In this document: positions 56,099 through 64,000 of the stretch, in pieces
Layout: every line of letters starts with the position of its first letter
Position numbering within the stretch: the first letter of the stretch is position 1
NCBI GenBank assembly: GCA_017745235.1
Contig: JAGHZU010000002.1
Coordinates: 1 to 64,000, forward strand
DNA length: 64,000 bases
Direction: 5' to 3'
From: Caulobacter sp.
GTDB lineage: Bacteria > Pseudomonadota > Alphaproteobacteria > Caulobacterales > Caulobacteraceae
Made by a program: the position numbers and the translations under genes
Notes under the pieces: model-generated
Told to the model about the DNA's origin: nothing
The model's input: only the letters and a program-made list of their open reading frames with translations
Databases searched by the model: none

Positions 56099-57727
56099 TC
56101 AATCGATCACGTAGCCGACCGGGCCCTGGTAGGCGCGGCCCAGGTTGGCGCCCTCGGGCGCCTTGATCACCTTGTTCAGGCGGCCCAGCAGGACCGTGCT
56201 CATGTCGCCGGCCACCTGCAGGCCGTCGGCCGGGGTTTGCAGGTTCTGCGGCTTCGTGGCGTCGACGATGTAGGGCGTGATGATGACCACCAGTTCGGTC
56301 TCGCCGTTCAGGTAGTCGCGCGAGCGGAACAGCGAGCCCAGGATGGGCAGGCTGGTCATGCCCGGCAGGCTGTCGATGTTCTGCTTGGTCTGCTGCTGCA
56401 GCAGGCCCGCGATCATCAGCGACCCGCCCGAAGGCAGCTCGACCGTGGTCTCGGCCCGTCGTACGCTCAGGCCCGGCACGCTGAGGTTGGAGCCGCTGCC
56501 GCCGCTGCCGGTGCTGAGGGTGAACGCGCCCAGGCTGGTCAGTTCCGACACTTCTGTCGACAGCTTCAGCGAGATGCGGCCGCCCGACAGCACCATGGGC
56601 GTGTAGCCCAGGCCCACGCCATACGGCTTGAACTCGATGGTCACCCGGCCGGTGGTGTCCTGGCCGGTGGGCACCGGGAACTCGCCGCCCACCAGGAACT
56701 TGCCCGCCTCGCCCGACACCACGGTCAGGTTCGGCTCGGCCAGGGTGCGCACCAGGCCCGCGCGCTCGAAGGCTTCGACGCACGCGCCGGTGTTGCTGCC
56801 GGTGGCGGTCTTGTAGGCGGTGGCCGCGACGCTCTGCAGCACGCTGGTGACGGTGTTGGTCGTCCCGCCGTTGGTGGTGACGGTCTGGGTCTGGTTGCCG
56901 GTGGTGTTGGAGTCGTTGACGTTGGACGTCCGCGCGCCGTTGCGGTTGTAGCAGAGGTCGGCGCCGCCCATCTGGCCGCCGTTGATCCCGAACGTGTTCG
57001 CGCGACCCAGGCTGTAGGATTTCAGGCCGTCGTTGACCAGGATGTCGGTCGACACGCCCAGCTGCTTGATGACGTTGCGCTGGACCTCGACGATCCGGAC
57101 CTTGAGCATCACCTGGTCCTTGCCGGCGATGCTCAGCATGTTGAACACGTTGTCGGGCGAAGAGACGAAGCGCGAGGCGATCTGCGAGGCCATGTTGCTC
57201 TCGCCCGCATTGGCCACCACGCCGGTCAGGATGACGCTGTCGCGCATGGCCTCGACGCGGATGTCGGCGTTGGGAAGCACGCGGCGCAGGGTGTCCTGCA
57301 GGGCGTCGGCGTCCTGGCCGACCCGGATGTCGAGGGTCAGGATCTTGCGGCCGGCGGCGTCGAAGAACACCGCATCGGTCGAACCCTGGTTCATGCCCAG
57401 CACGTAGATGCGGCGGGGGCTGCGCAGCACCGCGTCGGCGATCTGCGGATTGGTGACCAGCATGTCGCGCACGTCGACCGGCAGTTCGACGATCGCCGAC
57501 TTGCCGCGGGGCAGGTTCAGGGCGCGGGCGCCGTCGGTGGTGAGGTCCACGCGCAGCACCTGCTCGCCGACGGGCTCGGCCATGGGCGGCGGCGCGGGGC
57601 GGCGCACGACAGCGGCGGCCGGGCGATAGGTGTGGGTGCCGCCGACAGGGCCGTCGGCCAGGGCGCCGGCGGCGGGGGCCAGCGCCAGGGCGGCGGCGAG
57701 GGAAGCGGAAAGTGACCGGCGGATCAT
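56099..57727 (-). CDS. cpaC: Tad pilus secretin CpaC (RcpA)
   Basis: The 542-residue protein forms the outer membrane pore for the pilus. It has a signal peptide (about 1-25), a pilus-type N domain (about 50-125), a BON domain (about 130-190) and the secretin domain (about 310-490) with VPGLSVRRAETTVELPSGG and GLLQQQTKQNIDSLPG. It overlaps cpaB by four bases (ATGA). Confidence 0.95.
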   Translation of the reverse strand: MIRRSLSASLAAALALAPAAGALADGPVGGTHTYRPAAAVVRRPAPPPMAEPVGEQVLRVDLTTDGARALNLPRGKSAIVELPVDVRDMLVTNPQIADAVLRSPRRIYVLGMNQGSTDAVFFDAAGRKILTLDIRVGQDADALQDTLRRVLPNADIRVEAMRDSVILTGVVANAGESNMASQIASRFVSSPDNVFNMLSIAGKDQVMLKVRIVEVQRNVIKQLGVSTDILVNDGLKSYSLGRANTFGINGGQMGGADLCYNRNGARTSNVNDSNTTGNQTQTVTTNGGTTNTVTSVLQSVAATAYKTATGSNTGACVEAFERAGLVRTLAEPNLTVVSGEAGKFLVGGEFPVPTGQDTTGRVTIEFKPYGVGLGYTPMVLSGGRISLKLSTEVSELTSLGAFTLSTGSGGSGSNLSVPGLSVRRAETTVELPSGGSLMIAGLLQQQTKQNIDSLPGMTSLPILGSLFRSRDYLNGETELVVIITPYIVDATKPQNLQTPADGLQVAGDMSTVLLGRLNKVIKAPEGANLGRAYQGPVGYVID

Positions 57728-58617
57728 GGGCGAACCGAGATGCTGGAGGTCTGGCCGCCGCGATTGATGCGGACCACGGAGGCGTCCTGGGAATGGGCGG
57801 CGACGCCGGAAGGCCCGCCCAGGTCGGTGTAGGCGCGCAGGGCCAGGGTCACCGGACCGGCCGCCTTGGCTTTGGTCAGGGCCTCGGCCTCGATCGGACC
57901 GACCTCGAGGGTGGCGGTGGCCGCGACGATGGTCTTGGCGTCCTTCTCGGCCTGGGTCGACTGGTCCAGGGCCAGGACGCGGACATTCTGGAGAATGGTC
58001 TCGGCGATGGTCTGCTTGACCGGAGGCGCGTCGCCCTCGCCCAGGCTCTGGGCGTCGCGGGTCTGCAGCACGTCGACGCGATCGCCGGGCAGGATGAAGC
58101 CGCCGGCGCTGGTCTCGGAGGTGACGGGCACCGCCACGGCGCGCTTTCCGGGAGCCAGGACCACCGAAAGATAGCCGCCCTCGCCGCCCCGGACGATCTT
58201 GCGCGGGGTGATGGGCTCGCCCGACAGGATCGGGTCGCGCACGATCGCGCCCTCGACGGCCTTTTCGGGCGACACGCCGCCGATCATCTGGCCGGCGACG
58301 TCGCCGACGGCCTTGGCGGCCTTGGCGCCGGCCTTGTCGGGTTCGGGGGTCGCCGCGCCGTTGGTGATGAAGGCGGCGTTGACGGCGTCGGACGGCCAGG
58401 CCTGCCAGGTCACGTCGGCGGCGGTTAGGCGCGCGCCGATCGCCAGGTCGTGCTTGGCCACCAGGACCTGGGTCATGGGCTTGTCCGGCGCGGCGGCCAC
58501 GGGGGCGGGCGCGGGAGCCGGCGCGGGCTTGCCGCCCATGGCGCGTTGCATGATCACGGCCAGGCCGATGGCCGACACGGCGGCGATCAGGACGATCATG
58601 ACGCGGACAGGATTCAT
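57724..58617 (-). CDS. cpaB: Pilus assembly protein CpaB (RcpC)
   Basis: The 297-residue protein has an N-terminal span (about 8-25), a Pro/Ala linker, an SAF domain (about 48-115; VAKHDLAIGARLTAADV) and the RcpC domain (about 130-240, PGDRVDVLQTR). It helps assemble or gate the secretin. A CtrA-like box lies about 114 bases upstream. Confidence 0.94.
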   Translation of the reverse strand: MNPVRVMIVLIAAVSAIGLAVIMQRAMGGKPAPAPAPAPVAAAPDKPMTQVLVAKHDLAIGARLTAADVTWQAWPSDAVNAAFITNGAATPEPDKAGAKAAKAVGDVAGQMIGGVSPEKAVEGAIVRDPILSGEPITPRKIVRGGEGGYLSVVLAPGKRAVAVPVTSETSAGGFILPGDRVDVLQTRDAQSLGEGDAPPVKQTIAETILQNVRVLALDQSTQAEKDAKTIVAATATLEVGPIEAEALTKAKAAGPVTLALRAYTDLGGPSGVAAHSQDASVVRINRGGQTSSISVRP

Positions 58618-58730
58618 CAGGGACGGCTCTGGCGACGGAAACGGAAGTCGAGGCGAGCCGCCTTCAGGGGATCACGCACGATTCGTCGAACGGCCTTTCT
58701 GGCCACGTTCCATGTGTCGCGCGACCATGG

Positions 58731-58745
58731 TTAACAGCGGCTAAA
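58731..58745 (-). promoter_or_regulatory. Candidate CtrA box upstream of cpaB
   Basis: The minus strand reads TTTA-GCCGCTG-TTAA, then C, one mismatch from the TTAA-N7-TTAAC CtrA consensus. It lies in the 198-base gap between cpaA and cpaB. Motif match only; no start site is known. Confidence 0.55.
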
Positions 58746-58815
58746 GTTTCGGCGTTCGAAAAGCCCGTGACCGCGCGACAGGCTGACGCGCCCCTGGAGC
58801 GCGGGCGCCCGAGCT

Positions 58816-59331
58816 TCAGCTGAGGCCGATCGCCGTGGCCAGGGGGCTCTGCAGCACCGCCGACAGGGCGCCGGCCGCGATGGCGACGCCGTAGGGAATG
58901 TCGCCGTCCTTGGCGCCCAGCCGGCGCAGCCAGGCCGGGCCGCCGGCCAGAACCGGTTCAAGCCAGCCCGAGCGCAGGCTCAGGATCGTCAGGGTCAAGG
59001 CGCCGCCGGCCATGCCGGTGGTCAGGGCGAAGCCGGCCACGCCGGGCAGGCCCACCCACAGGGCCGAAGCCGCAAACAGCTTGGCGTCGCCGCCGCCGAC
59101 CCAGCCCATGGCGAACATGCCCATGCCCGCGAGCAGGGCCACGAAGCCCACCGCCGCGCACAGGCCGATGCTGGCCAGGGAGGCGCCGCTCAGGGCCGCG
59201 GCCGGAACGAAGGCCACGATCAGCGCCAGCGAGATCCAGTTGGGGATGGTGTAGCTGGTCAAGTCCTTCAGCGCGGCGACGACGACCAGCGCGGGAAAGA
59301 CGAGCAGCAGAGCGAACTGAAGAGTCTGCAT
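58816..59331 (-). CDS. cpaA: Prepilin peptidase CpaA (TadV)
   Basis: CpaA cleaves the PilA leader. The 171-residue membrane protein has six hydrophobic segments, a first Asp in ALKDLTSYTIPNW and the GGGDAKL motif that supplies the second catalytic Asp of type IV prepilin peptidases. The ATG at 59331 is chosen because the longer frame runs through the pilA terminator. Confidence 0.93.
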   Translation of the reverse strand: MQTLQFALLLVFPALVVVAALKDLTSYTIPNWISLALIVAFVPAAALSGASLASIGLCAAVGFVALLAGMGMFAMGWVGGGDAKLFAASALWVGLPGVAGFALTTGMAGGALTLTILSLRSGWLEPVLAGGPAWLRRLGAKDGDIPYGVAIAAGALSAVLQSPLATAIGLS

Positions 59332-59430
59332 GGCGGCCTTGCTTGTTCTGTCGGCCTCAGTCTGCGGCGCCGACGTGAAGCAATGGTTTCCGCGAGAGCG
59401 AAGAGAAGAGAAGAGATCGAGGCCGGAAAC

Positions 59431-59463
59431 AAAAAAGGGCCCCGGTGCGAACACCGGGGCCCC
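59431..59463 (-). terminator. Rho-independent terminator after pilA
   Basis: GGGCCCCGGTG pairs perfectly with CACCGGGGCCC over CGAA (plus strand), and six A residues next to it read as a T-run on the minus strand. It should end most pilA transcripts before cpaA. Confidence 0.92.
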
Positions 59464-59484
59464 GTTTTTCGAGCGAGCTTAGGC

Positions 59485-59673
59485 TTAGCTGCCGGCCTTG
59501 GCGTTCGCCTTGTCGACTTCCTTGCCGACGTTGTCGAACGAAGTCTTCAGGCTGCCGCCGAGGGTCGAGACGACGCTGGCGATCACGACGGCGATCAGGG
59601 CGACGATCAGGCCATACTCGATGGCGGTGGCGCCGGATTCGTCCTTCAGGAAGCGGGTGACAAACTTCGACAT
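59485..59673 (-). CDS. pilA: Flp/Fap-type pilin PilA
   Basis: The 62-residue prepilin has a short leader to G14, cleaved before A15, then the hydrophobic TAIEYGLIVALIAVVIASVV with Glu at mature position 5, as in Flp pilins. It forms the polar pilus. It has AGGAG before the start, its own terminator and a CtrA-type upstream region, which fits its cell-cycle control. Confidence 0.96.
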   Translation of the reverse strand: MSKFVTRFLKDESGATAIEYGLIVALIAVVIASVVSTLGGSLKTSFDNVGKEVDKANAKAGS

Positions 59674-59982
59674 GGTGGATCTCCTAGTAAACTTGGATCT
59701 GGGCTCTCAAGCCGTGTCGACTTGCTCACCCCCGAAAACACGATCAATTTCGCCAACCTCACTTAATGGCCAGTAAACAACAGAACTTTGAGCGAAGTTT
59801 TTTGTTGGTTTATTTGTATTTACCATTACTAACGCTTAACTATACAACAAGCGTCAGGCTGAAACCCCTTGCGGCACAAGGATTTTTGCCTGGTTCGAAT
59901 TGTCGCAGTAAAAACGAGGTTAGGTCTTTATTGACCATTCCGGCCGATCCTCGCCTGGGCATAGAGCCCTGAAAGATCGACC
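59674..59982. promoter_or_regulatory. AT-rich pilA upstream region with CtrA-like boxes
   Basis: This 309-base gap is unusually AT-rich. On the minus strand it holds TTTA-CTGGCCA-TTAA (59763-59777), one mismatch from a CtrA box, and TTAA-GCGTTAG-TAAT (59825-59839), two mismatches. It serves pilA and, in the other direction, the divergent gene at 59983. No convincing open frame was found in it. Confidence 0.65.
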
Positions 59983-60396
59983 ATGCGCCGCCCCTTCGTC
60001 GCCGTTCCGACCGCCCTGGCCCTCTCGGTTACGCTCGCGGGCGCCGCCATGGCGGCCTCCCCCCTGGCCGGAAACACCTTGCCGGTCGCGATCGGCCAGG
60101 CCGCCTACGTGTCGCTGGGCGCCCCCGTGCGTGACATCGTCGTGGGCGATCCCCAGGTGGCCGACGTCAACGTCATCAACGAGCGCACCCTGGTGGTGAT
60201 GGGCAAGAAGCCGGGCACGACCACCCTGCTGGCCTTCGACGGCCGCGGCCGTACCCTGGCCGACCGCCCGGTGGTGGTGTCGGAGCCCTCGGACGGCACG
60301 GTGGTGATCCAGCGCGGCGCGACGGGTTCGACCTACGCCTGCGGCGACCGCTGCACCCGCCTGACCCCGGCCGCCGCCGCCACGCCCGCCAACTGA
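59983..60396 (+). CDS. Secretin-type N-terminal domain protein of pilus assembly
   Basis: The 137-residue protein has a signal peptide (about 1-24, AAMAAS) and a domain (about 30-100) like the N-terminal pilus domain of CpaC: QAAYVSLGAPVRDIVVGDP and ERTLVVMGKKPGTTTLLAFD. It lacks the secretin pore. It diverges from pilA and may be an accessory or a plug of the pilus outer membrane complex. Confidence 0.85.
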   Translation: MRRPFVAVPTALALSVTLAGAAMAASPLAGNTLPVAIGQAAYVSLGAPVRDIVVGDPQVADVNVINERTLVVMGKKPGTTTLLAFDGRGRTLADRPVVVSEPSDGTVVIQRGATGSTYACGDRCTRLTPAAAATPAN

Positions 60397-60477
60397 CGGG
60401 CCTAAACCAGTGATTAGGAAGGCCGCGCCTAAGCTGCGCCGCTTTCCGCAACCGAAGGCGCTGCTCCGGACGCCGCC

Positions 60478-61053
60478 ATGGCTCTTGTTTCCCGATCCGA
60501 TCGCCGACCCAGCCGGGTCGGGCGGCTGGCGCGCCGCTTCCTGCGCGATCGCGACGGCGCGACGGCGGTCGAGTTCGCCTTCGTCTCGATCCCGTTCCTG
60601 CTGCTGGTCTACGGCATCATCGAGCTGGGCATGGTGTTCCTGCTGTCGATGTCGCTGGAGAACGCCGTGGCCACCGCCGGCCGTCAGGTGCGCACCGGCC
60701 AGGCGCAAATCCAGGCCATGGACAAGGCCGGCTTCGCCAAGGCCGTCTGCGACCAGATGAGCTGGCTGGGCGGGACCTGCAAGGACACCATCCGCCTGGA
60801 CGTCCGGGTGGTCCCGTCGTTCGCCAGCACCAACGCCCTGCCGCCGCCGCCCAACACCACCTGCTGGCGTCCGGGCCTGCCCGGCGCCGTGGTCATGGTC
60901 CGCGCCTACTACGCCTGGCCGGTCATCACCCCGTTCATGGCCGAGGCCCTGAACTATCACGACGGGCAGCGCGAGGTGACCGCCGCCACGGTGTTCGCCA
61001 ACGAACCCTTCAACGCGCCTACCGGCTACGTGGACACGCCATGCGCCAACTGA
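60478..61053 (+). CDS. TadE-like pilus-associated protein, first copy
   Basis: The 191-residue protein has the TadE signature at its start: RFLRDRDGATAVEFAFVSIPF, then a hydrophobic stretch. This is a prepilin-like cleavage site (Gly before Ala-Thr-Ala-Val-Glu). Minor pseudopilins TadE/TadF assist the pilus. It overlaps the following TadE gene by 13 bases. Confidence 0.87.
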   Translation: MALVSRSDRRPSRVGRLARRFLRDRDGATAVEFAFVSIPFLLLVYGIIELGMVFLLSMSLENAVATAGRQVRTGQAQIQAMDKAGFAKAVCDQMSWLGGTCKDTIRLDVRVVPSFASTNALPPPPNTTCWRPGLPGAVVMVRAYYAWPVITPFMAEALNYHDGQREVTAATVFANEPFNAPTGYVDTPCAN

Positions 61054-61598
61054 TCCGCAAGTCCCCTTCCCGCCTGGCCGGGTTCTGGCGTGACCGTCGC
61101 GGCGTTTCGGCCGTCGAGTTCGCCCTGCTGGCCCCCGTGCTGCTGCTGTTCTACTTCGGCATGGCCGAGCTGACCGAGGCCATGATGGCCCAGCGCCGCC
61201 TGAACCACGTCACCTCGGCGGTGGGCGACATCGTGGCCCGCGACCCGGTGCTGACCAACGCCGAGCGCAACGACGTCTTCGCCATCGGCGCCACCCTGAT
61301 GGCGCCCTTCCCCAGCAACACCCTGACCCTGTGCCTGGTCAGCATCACATCCAACGCTCAGGGCCGGGACACCGTCGCCTGGGTCGAGCCCTACCAGAGC
61401 CCGCCCGACTGTCCCAAGGCGGGCGACGTGCTCGACATTCCCGTCAGCGTCCTTCCGGCCGGCCAGAGCGTCATCATGAGCAAGGCGACCTACACCTACA
61501 CAACGCCGGTGAAGTACGTCAGCAAGGACGCCACGACCTTCCGCCGCACCTTCTACCTGCGGCCCCGGGTTTCCGACGCGGTCACCCGCACCCCGTGA
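61041..61598 (+). CDS. TadE-like pilus-associated protein, second copy
   Basis: The 185-residue paralogue has RRGVSAVEFALLAPVLLLF near the start (prepilin-like Gly before Val-Ser-Ala-Val-Glu) and a hydrophobic helix. It is coupled to the preceding gene by overlap and ends 17 bases inside the 3' end of the converging pabC. Confidence 0.87.
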   Translation: MRQLIRKSPSRLAGFWRDRRGVSAVEFALLAPVLLLFYFGMAELTEAMMAQRRLNHVTSAVGDIVARDPVLTNAERNDVFAIGATLMAPFPSNTLTLCLVSITSNAQGRDTVAWVEPYQSPPDCPKAGDVLDIPVSVLPAGQSVIMSKATYTYTTPVKYVSKDATTFRRTFYLRPRVSDAVTRTP

Positions 61599-62370
61599 CA
61601 TCGTCGAGCGCCTGGCCCAGGCGCTCGACCAAGGGGTGGGACGCCAAAGTCCGCCCGTCCAGCCGCGAAACCGGGCGCGCGCCGATCAGGCTGTTGGTCA
61701 GGAACACCGCCTGCGCGGCGCGCAGGGCTTGCGCCCCGACGGCGACCTCGATCGCCGGCACGTTCCACGCCGCCGCCAGGGCCAGCACCCGCGCCCGGGC
61801 GATCCCGGCCAGGACGCCGCAATCCAGCGCGGGAGTGAAGAGCCTGCCGTCCGCGATCCAGAACAGGTTGGCCGCACCGGCGCAGGCCAGTTCGCCCCGG
61901 TTGTTGACCATCACCGCCTCGTCGGCGCCCGCCGCTCGGGCCTGGGCTCGGGCCAGGACGTTGTCGAGATAGGACAGGGTCTTCAGGCGCGAGGCGGGCG
62001 AGCCCTCGTTGCGGCGGACCTTGGCCACCATCGCGACGGCGGGGGTCGAGACAGGAGCGCTGGGCGCGGCCGTGGCGAAGAGGCGCGGGACGGGCGCGGC
62101 GGGACGATCCAGTCCCCGGCCGCCGGAACCGGCCGTCAGGCTCAGGCGCACGGCGGCGCGGCCGGCCTCGATCCCCGCCGCCCCCGGCGCGGCGCGGCAC
62201 AGGTCCGCCGCTTCGTTCCGGTCGGGCGCGGGCAGGCCCAGCGCGGCGCAACCCGCGGCCATCCGGTCCAGGTGATCCCCGAGCCAGGCGATCGTCCCGT
62301 CGCGCCAAAGCATGGTCTCGAACAGTCCGTCGCCCAGCAGCAGGCCGCGGTCGTCAAGGGGCAGGCTCAT
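61582..62370 (-). CDS. pabC: Aminodeoxychorismate lyase-like class IV aminotransferase
   Basis: The 262-residue PLP enzyme has the PabC motifs GDGLFETM at the start, KTLSYLDNVLAR with the PLP Lys and NNRGELACAGAANLFWI. With the adjacent pabB it makes 4-aminobenzoate for folate. A D-amino acid aminotransferase is the alternative, but the pabB partner decides in favour of PabC. It overlaps pabB by four bases (ATGA). Confidence 0.9.
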   Translation of the reverse strand: MSLPLDDRGLLLGDGLFETMLWRDGTIAWLGDHLDRMAAGCAALGLPAPDRNEAADLCRAAPGAAGIEAGRAAVRLSLTAGSGGRGLDRPAAPVPRLFATAAPSAPVSTPAVAMVAKVRRNEGSPASRLKTLSYLDNVLARAQARAAGADEAVMVNNRGELACAGAANLFWIADGRLFTPALDCGVLAGIARARVLALAAAWNVPAIEVAVGAQALRAAQAVFLTNSLIGARPVSRLDGRTLASHPLVERLGQALDDVTGCG

Positions 62371-63707
62371 CGGTGCGCGCTCTCGCTCAGGGCCCGCTTG
62401 AGGGCGGCGATCTTGGCCTCGGTCTCAAGGCGCTCGGCGTGGGGATCGCTGTCTGCGACGATTCCCGCTCCCGCGCGGGCCTCCAGCCGCCAGCCCTCGC
62501 CGTCCTGCTCCAGGCCCACGGTGCGGATCAGCACGCTGGACTCGAACGCCCCGTCGACCCCGGCCCAGAACAGCGAGCCGCAATAGGGACCGCGGGGCGG
62601 CTCCAGCTGGGCGATCACCTTCATGGCCTGGACCTTGGGAGCGCCGGTGATCGAGCCCGGCGGGAAGGCCGCGCGCAGCAGGTCGGCCGCCGTCAGTCCC
62701 GGCGCCAGGCGTCCTGTGACCGTGGACACCAGGTGGTGGACGTTGGCGAAGGTCTCCACGCGGAAGAGTTCGGGCACGGAGACGCCGCCCGGCGGGGTGA
62801 CCCGCGCCAGGTCGTTGCGCATCAGGTCCACGATCATCAGATTCTCGGCCCGGTCCTTGGCGCTGGCCGCCAGTTCGGCGATCAGGGCCGCGTCCTGGGC
62901 CCGGTCCGCGCCGCGCGGCCGGGTGCCCTTGATCGGTCGGGTCTCGATCGACAAGTCGCCGCCCGTCACCTTCAGGAAGCGCTCGGGCGAGTTGGAAACC
63001 AGGGCGCGGCCCGGCAGGCGCAGATAGGCCGAGAACGGCGCGGGACTTTCGGCCCGCAGCCGCGCGAACAGGTCGAACGGCCCGGCGCCCGGAGCCAGCC
63101 GGCCCGTCCAGGCTCTGGCGATGTTGGCCTGGAAGATCTCGCCGCCGCGGATGCGCTCGACCACCTCGGCGACGGCCGCCTCGTAGGCCGCGCCGTCGGT
63201 GGCCGCCAGATCGTCGCACAGCGGGCCGCCGCGCTCCTCGCCGCCGGAACCGTCGAGCCAGGCCAGGGCGGCCTCGGCCCGCGCCCGGGCGAAGCCTTGC
63301 GAGCCGCCCCGGCCGACGGCCAGAACGCGGCGCTCCAGATGGTCGAAGGCCAGCAGGGACGGATAGCGGGCGCAGACCAGGTCAGGCCAGCCAGTGCGGG
63401 CCAGGCCAAGCGGCTCGACCCGGTCGCCAAGCTCATAGGCGCCCAGGCCCACCACGCCGCCCTGGAACGGCGGGCCGTGGGGATCGATCGGCTGGACCGG
63501 CCCGACCAGGGCGGCCAGGGCCTCGAACGGATCGCGCGGGTCGTCGGCGTCCAGCACCAGGGTCGCATCGGGATCGCGCAGCAGGTACGACCACCGCCCC
63601 GCCTGGCCGCCGGAGACCAGGGCGCAGGCGTAGGGCTCCTCGCGCCAGGGCGCGGCGGCCCACAGAGGGTCGCGCCAGGGGGCGCTGATGAGGACGACGT
63701 GGCGCAT
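62367..63707 (-). CDS. pabB: Aminodeoxychorismate synthase component I
   Basis: PabB aminates chorismate. The 446-residue protein has an N-terminal domain and the chorismate-binding domain (about 180-440) with PIKGTRPRG and PPGSITGAPKVQAM. These distinguish PabB from anthranilate synthase (TrpE). No pabA glutaminase is in the window. Confidence 0.94.
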   Translation of the reverse strand: MRHVVLISAPWRDPLWAAAPWREEPYACALVSGGQAGRWSYLLRDPDATLVLDADDPRDPFEALAALVGPVQPIDPHGPPFQGGVVGLGAYELGDRVEPLGLARTGWPDLVCARYPSLLAFDHLERRVLAVGRGGSQGFARARAEAALAWLDGSGGEERGGPLCDDLAATDGAAYEAAVAEVVERIRGGEIFQANIARAWTGRLAPGAGPFDLFARLRAESPAPFSAYLRLPGRALVSNSPERFLKVTGGDLSIETRPIKGTRPRGADRAQDAALIAELAASAKDRAENLMIVDLMRNDLARVTPPGGVSVPELFRVETFANVHHLVSTVTGRLAPGLTAADLLRAAFPPGSITGAPKVQAMKVIAQLEPPRGPYCGSLFWAGVDGAFESSVLIRTVGLEQDGEGWRLEARAGAGIVADSDPHAERLETEAKIAALKRALSESAHR

Positions 63708-63748
63708 GGCGGCGGTGATACCGCCCCCGGGCCGCGCGCGCTACGGCC

Positions 63749-64000
63749 TCAGGCTTCTCGCCCGCCGCCCTTGACAAGGAACAGGCCGCACAGGCCCAGC
63801 AGCAGCAGAGCTGCGATCGGCAGGAAGCCGGCCACCTGGCTCTTGAAGATGGCCGTGGCCAGCGCCACCAGCAGCGAGCCCAGCCAGGCCGTCGCCGTGC
63901 CCGACAGGGCATAGAGGCCGAAGAAGGCCGCCACCTTGTCAGGAGGGCACAGGCGGATCAGCAGGGTGCGGCTGGACGCGTACTGGGCGGTGACGAACAC
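63749..64000 (-). CDS. MFS transporter, UMF1-like, C-terminal part
   Basis: The 83 visible residues continue to the window's right edge. ASSRTLLIRLCPPDKVAAFF followed by GLYALSGTATAWLGSLLVAL is the hallmark of the Atg22/UMF1-like MFS group. It has two further hydrophobic segments and a short basic tail. The substrate is unknown. Confidence 0.8.
   Translation of the reverse strand: MFVTAQYASSRTLLIRLCPPDKVAAFFGLYALSGTATAWLGSLLVALATAIFKSQVAGFLPIAALLLLGLCGLFLVKGGGREA

Noticed and set aside
58693..58715. Minus-strand EcfG promoter for cpaB
   Set aside because: AACG and GTTCC are 14 bases apart, too close for the consensus.
59766..59972. 68-codon plus-strand frame in the pilA upstream region
   Set aside because: It has no ribosome site and AT-rich, non-coding-looking codons, and it covers probable CtrA sites.

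Overview
The window is high-GC, densely packed chromosomal DNA of an alphaproteobacterium, almost certainly a Caulobacter or very close relative. The evidence is gene content: a phoR-pstC-pstA-pstB-phoU-phoB phosphate cluster; a LOV-domain histidine kinase whose flavin-adduct Cys70 and phospho-acceptor His180 fall exactly where they do in C. crescentus LovK, followed by LovR; and a complete pilA-cpaA-cpaB-cpaC-cpaD-cpaE-cpaF-tadB-tadC cluster for the polar Tad/Flp pilus. No tRNA or rRNA gene, CRISPR array, integrase or insertion sequence was seen.

Layout. 1-5.6 kb: end of waaA, lpxK (lipid A/Kdo), an aminoglycoside-phosphotransferase-like kinase, purD and a CytX-type permease, separated by nested-hairpin repeats. 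5.85-7.8 kb: one low-GC gene for an FRG-domain protein, the only clearly foreign-looking gene. 7.9-14.5 kb: the phosphate regulon on the minus strand, with a near-perfect Pho box overlapping the phoR stop codon and facing pstC. 14.7-21.7 kb: an autotransporter, an OprO/OprP-type porin and two tandem sulfate-binding-protein paralogues with twin-arginine signals and no permease nearby. 21.8-23.8 kb: lovK-lovR, led by an exact EcfG/SigT-type promoter, then a SemiSWEET. 23.9-30.6 kb: argB, a HAD phosphatase and dapD in a translationally coupled run, then dapE, an EamA-type protein, glutaminase, DUF3597 and small membrane proteins. 30.7-43.3 kb: truA-fmt, a small lipoprotein with a second EcfG-type promoter, def, rmuC, recR-ebfC-dnaX, a 4.5S SRP RNA, nudC, an aldo/keto reductase, pheA-kdsB. 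43.4-50.2 kb: a membrane-anchored cytochrome c, a thioredoxin-like protein, an NlpC/P60 hydrolase coupled to leucyl aminopeptidase, a TadD-like TPR protein and a chemoreceptor. 50.3-61.6 kb: the Tad pilus cluster with candidate CtrA boxes upstream of cpaB and pilA, and divergent TadE-like genes. 61.6-64 kb: pabC-pabB and the end of an MFS transporter.

Most of the window is ordinary core genome. The items that most deserve follow-up are the FRG-domain gene, the tandem Sbp paralogues beside the phosphate regulon, the two EcfG promoters (one on an undescribed small lipoprotein), the nested-hairpin repeats that occur as inverted pairs, and two tiny genes easily missed by annotation. All identifications were made by reading the sequence; no database search was run.
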